A DNA stretch of 5,382 nt from Planctomycetaceae bacterium (lineage in GTDB: Bacteria > Planctomycetota > Planctomycetia > Pirellulales > Thermoguttaceae), in the NCBI GenBank assembly GCA_031276415.1, contig JAISNF010000422.1:1-5382 (forward strand), in the 5' to 3' direction. The position numbers and the translations under genes were made by a program. The notes beneath the pieces are model-generated. The model saw nothing but the letters and a program-made list of their open reading frames with translations, was not told where the DNA came from and did not search any database. Positions within the stretch are counted from its first letter, which is position 1. Every line of letters starts with the position of its first letter. Below, in pieces: positions 5,309 through 5,382 of the stretch.

Positions 5309-5382
5309 TTTCCTACGCCCTGAAAGGGCAACACAAGCCAGCCCGCCGCAACGCGGCGGGTTCAAGCGTTCCCCAATCAACG
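5309..5382. repeat. GC-rich REP-like double-hairpin element, running off the window
   Basis: Two perfect hairpins lie 12 bases apart: GCCCT (5317-5321), loop GAA, AGGGC (5325-5329); and CCCGCCGC (5342-5349), loop AAC, GCGGCGGG (5353-5360), an eight-pair stem. The block is sharply more GC-rich than the AT-rich sequence before it. CCTACGCCCTGAAAGGGC-like sequences are, from memory, frequent dispersed repeats in Planctomycetes and Verrucomicrobia genomes and give rise to spurious short reading frames such as the minus-strand one here. No T tract follows, so termination would not be classical. The 3' end of the element is not in view. Confidence 0.6.

Noticed and set aside
5198..5380. 60-residue minus-strand reading frame at the 3' edge
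   Set aside because: Its start region reads through the GC-rich double-hairpin repeat, it has no clear ribosome binding site, and such frames commonly arise from dispersed repeats.

Overview
The window holds two same-strand genes for secreted proteins, separated by a 335-base non-coding gap and bounded by repeat-rich spacers. The DNA is AT-rich. The repeat types (CACAGAG-type elements, heptamer runs, a GC-rich double hairpin containing GCCCTGAAAGGGC) and the protein families (BNR_2 sialidase-like protein, and a very large FAD-dependent oxidoreductase with a discoidin-like insert and a helical-repeat tail) together suggest a glycan-degrading bacterium of the Planctomycetes/Verrucomicrobia/Lentisphaerae group. 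That placement comes from recollection of similar proteins and was not tested; no ribosomal or phylogenetic marker is present.

Layout. Positions 1-181 are non-coding: a CACAGAG-type element in reverse orientation (about 51-84), three spaced TTAAATAA direct repeats (79-117) and a ribosome binding site. Positions 182-1381 encode a 399-residue exported sialidase-superfamily (Asp-box propeller) protein. Positions 1382-1716 hold a weak terminator-like hairpin with a 12-T run, a forward copy of the CACAGAG element, a long imperfect stem-loop, a run of heptamers, a run of decamers, and the leader of the second gene. Positions 1717-5190 encode a 1157-residue exported flavoprotein of the FAD_oxidored type. 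It has two Rossmann modules: the first is interrupted by a discoidin-like domain and has lost FAD-binding residues, the second looks intact, and a HEAT-like helical tail follows. Positions 5191-5382 carry heptamer repeats that begin inside the last codons of the gene, then a GC-rich REP-like double hairpin that runs to the window edge.

How the genes may work together. Both proteins have Sec-type signal peptides predicted to be cut before a glutamine. Both are plausible enzymes acting on extracellular or periplasmic carbohydrate: one a glycosidase-like propeller, the other a redox enzyme with a possible carbohydrate-binding insert. A shared pathway is an inference from adjacency only. The 335-base repeat-filled gap suggests that they may be transcribed separately. 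No CRISPR array, tRNA, rRNA, transposase or phage gene is visible. The most notable points are the pseudo-FAD module fused to an intact one, the apparent loss of the catalytic Asp in the sialidase-like protein, and the density of different small repeats in the spacers.
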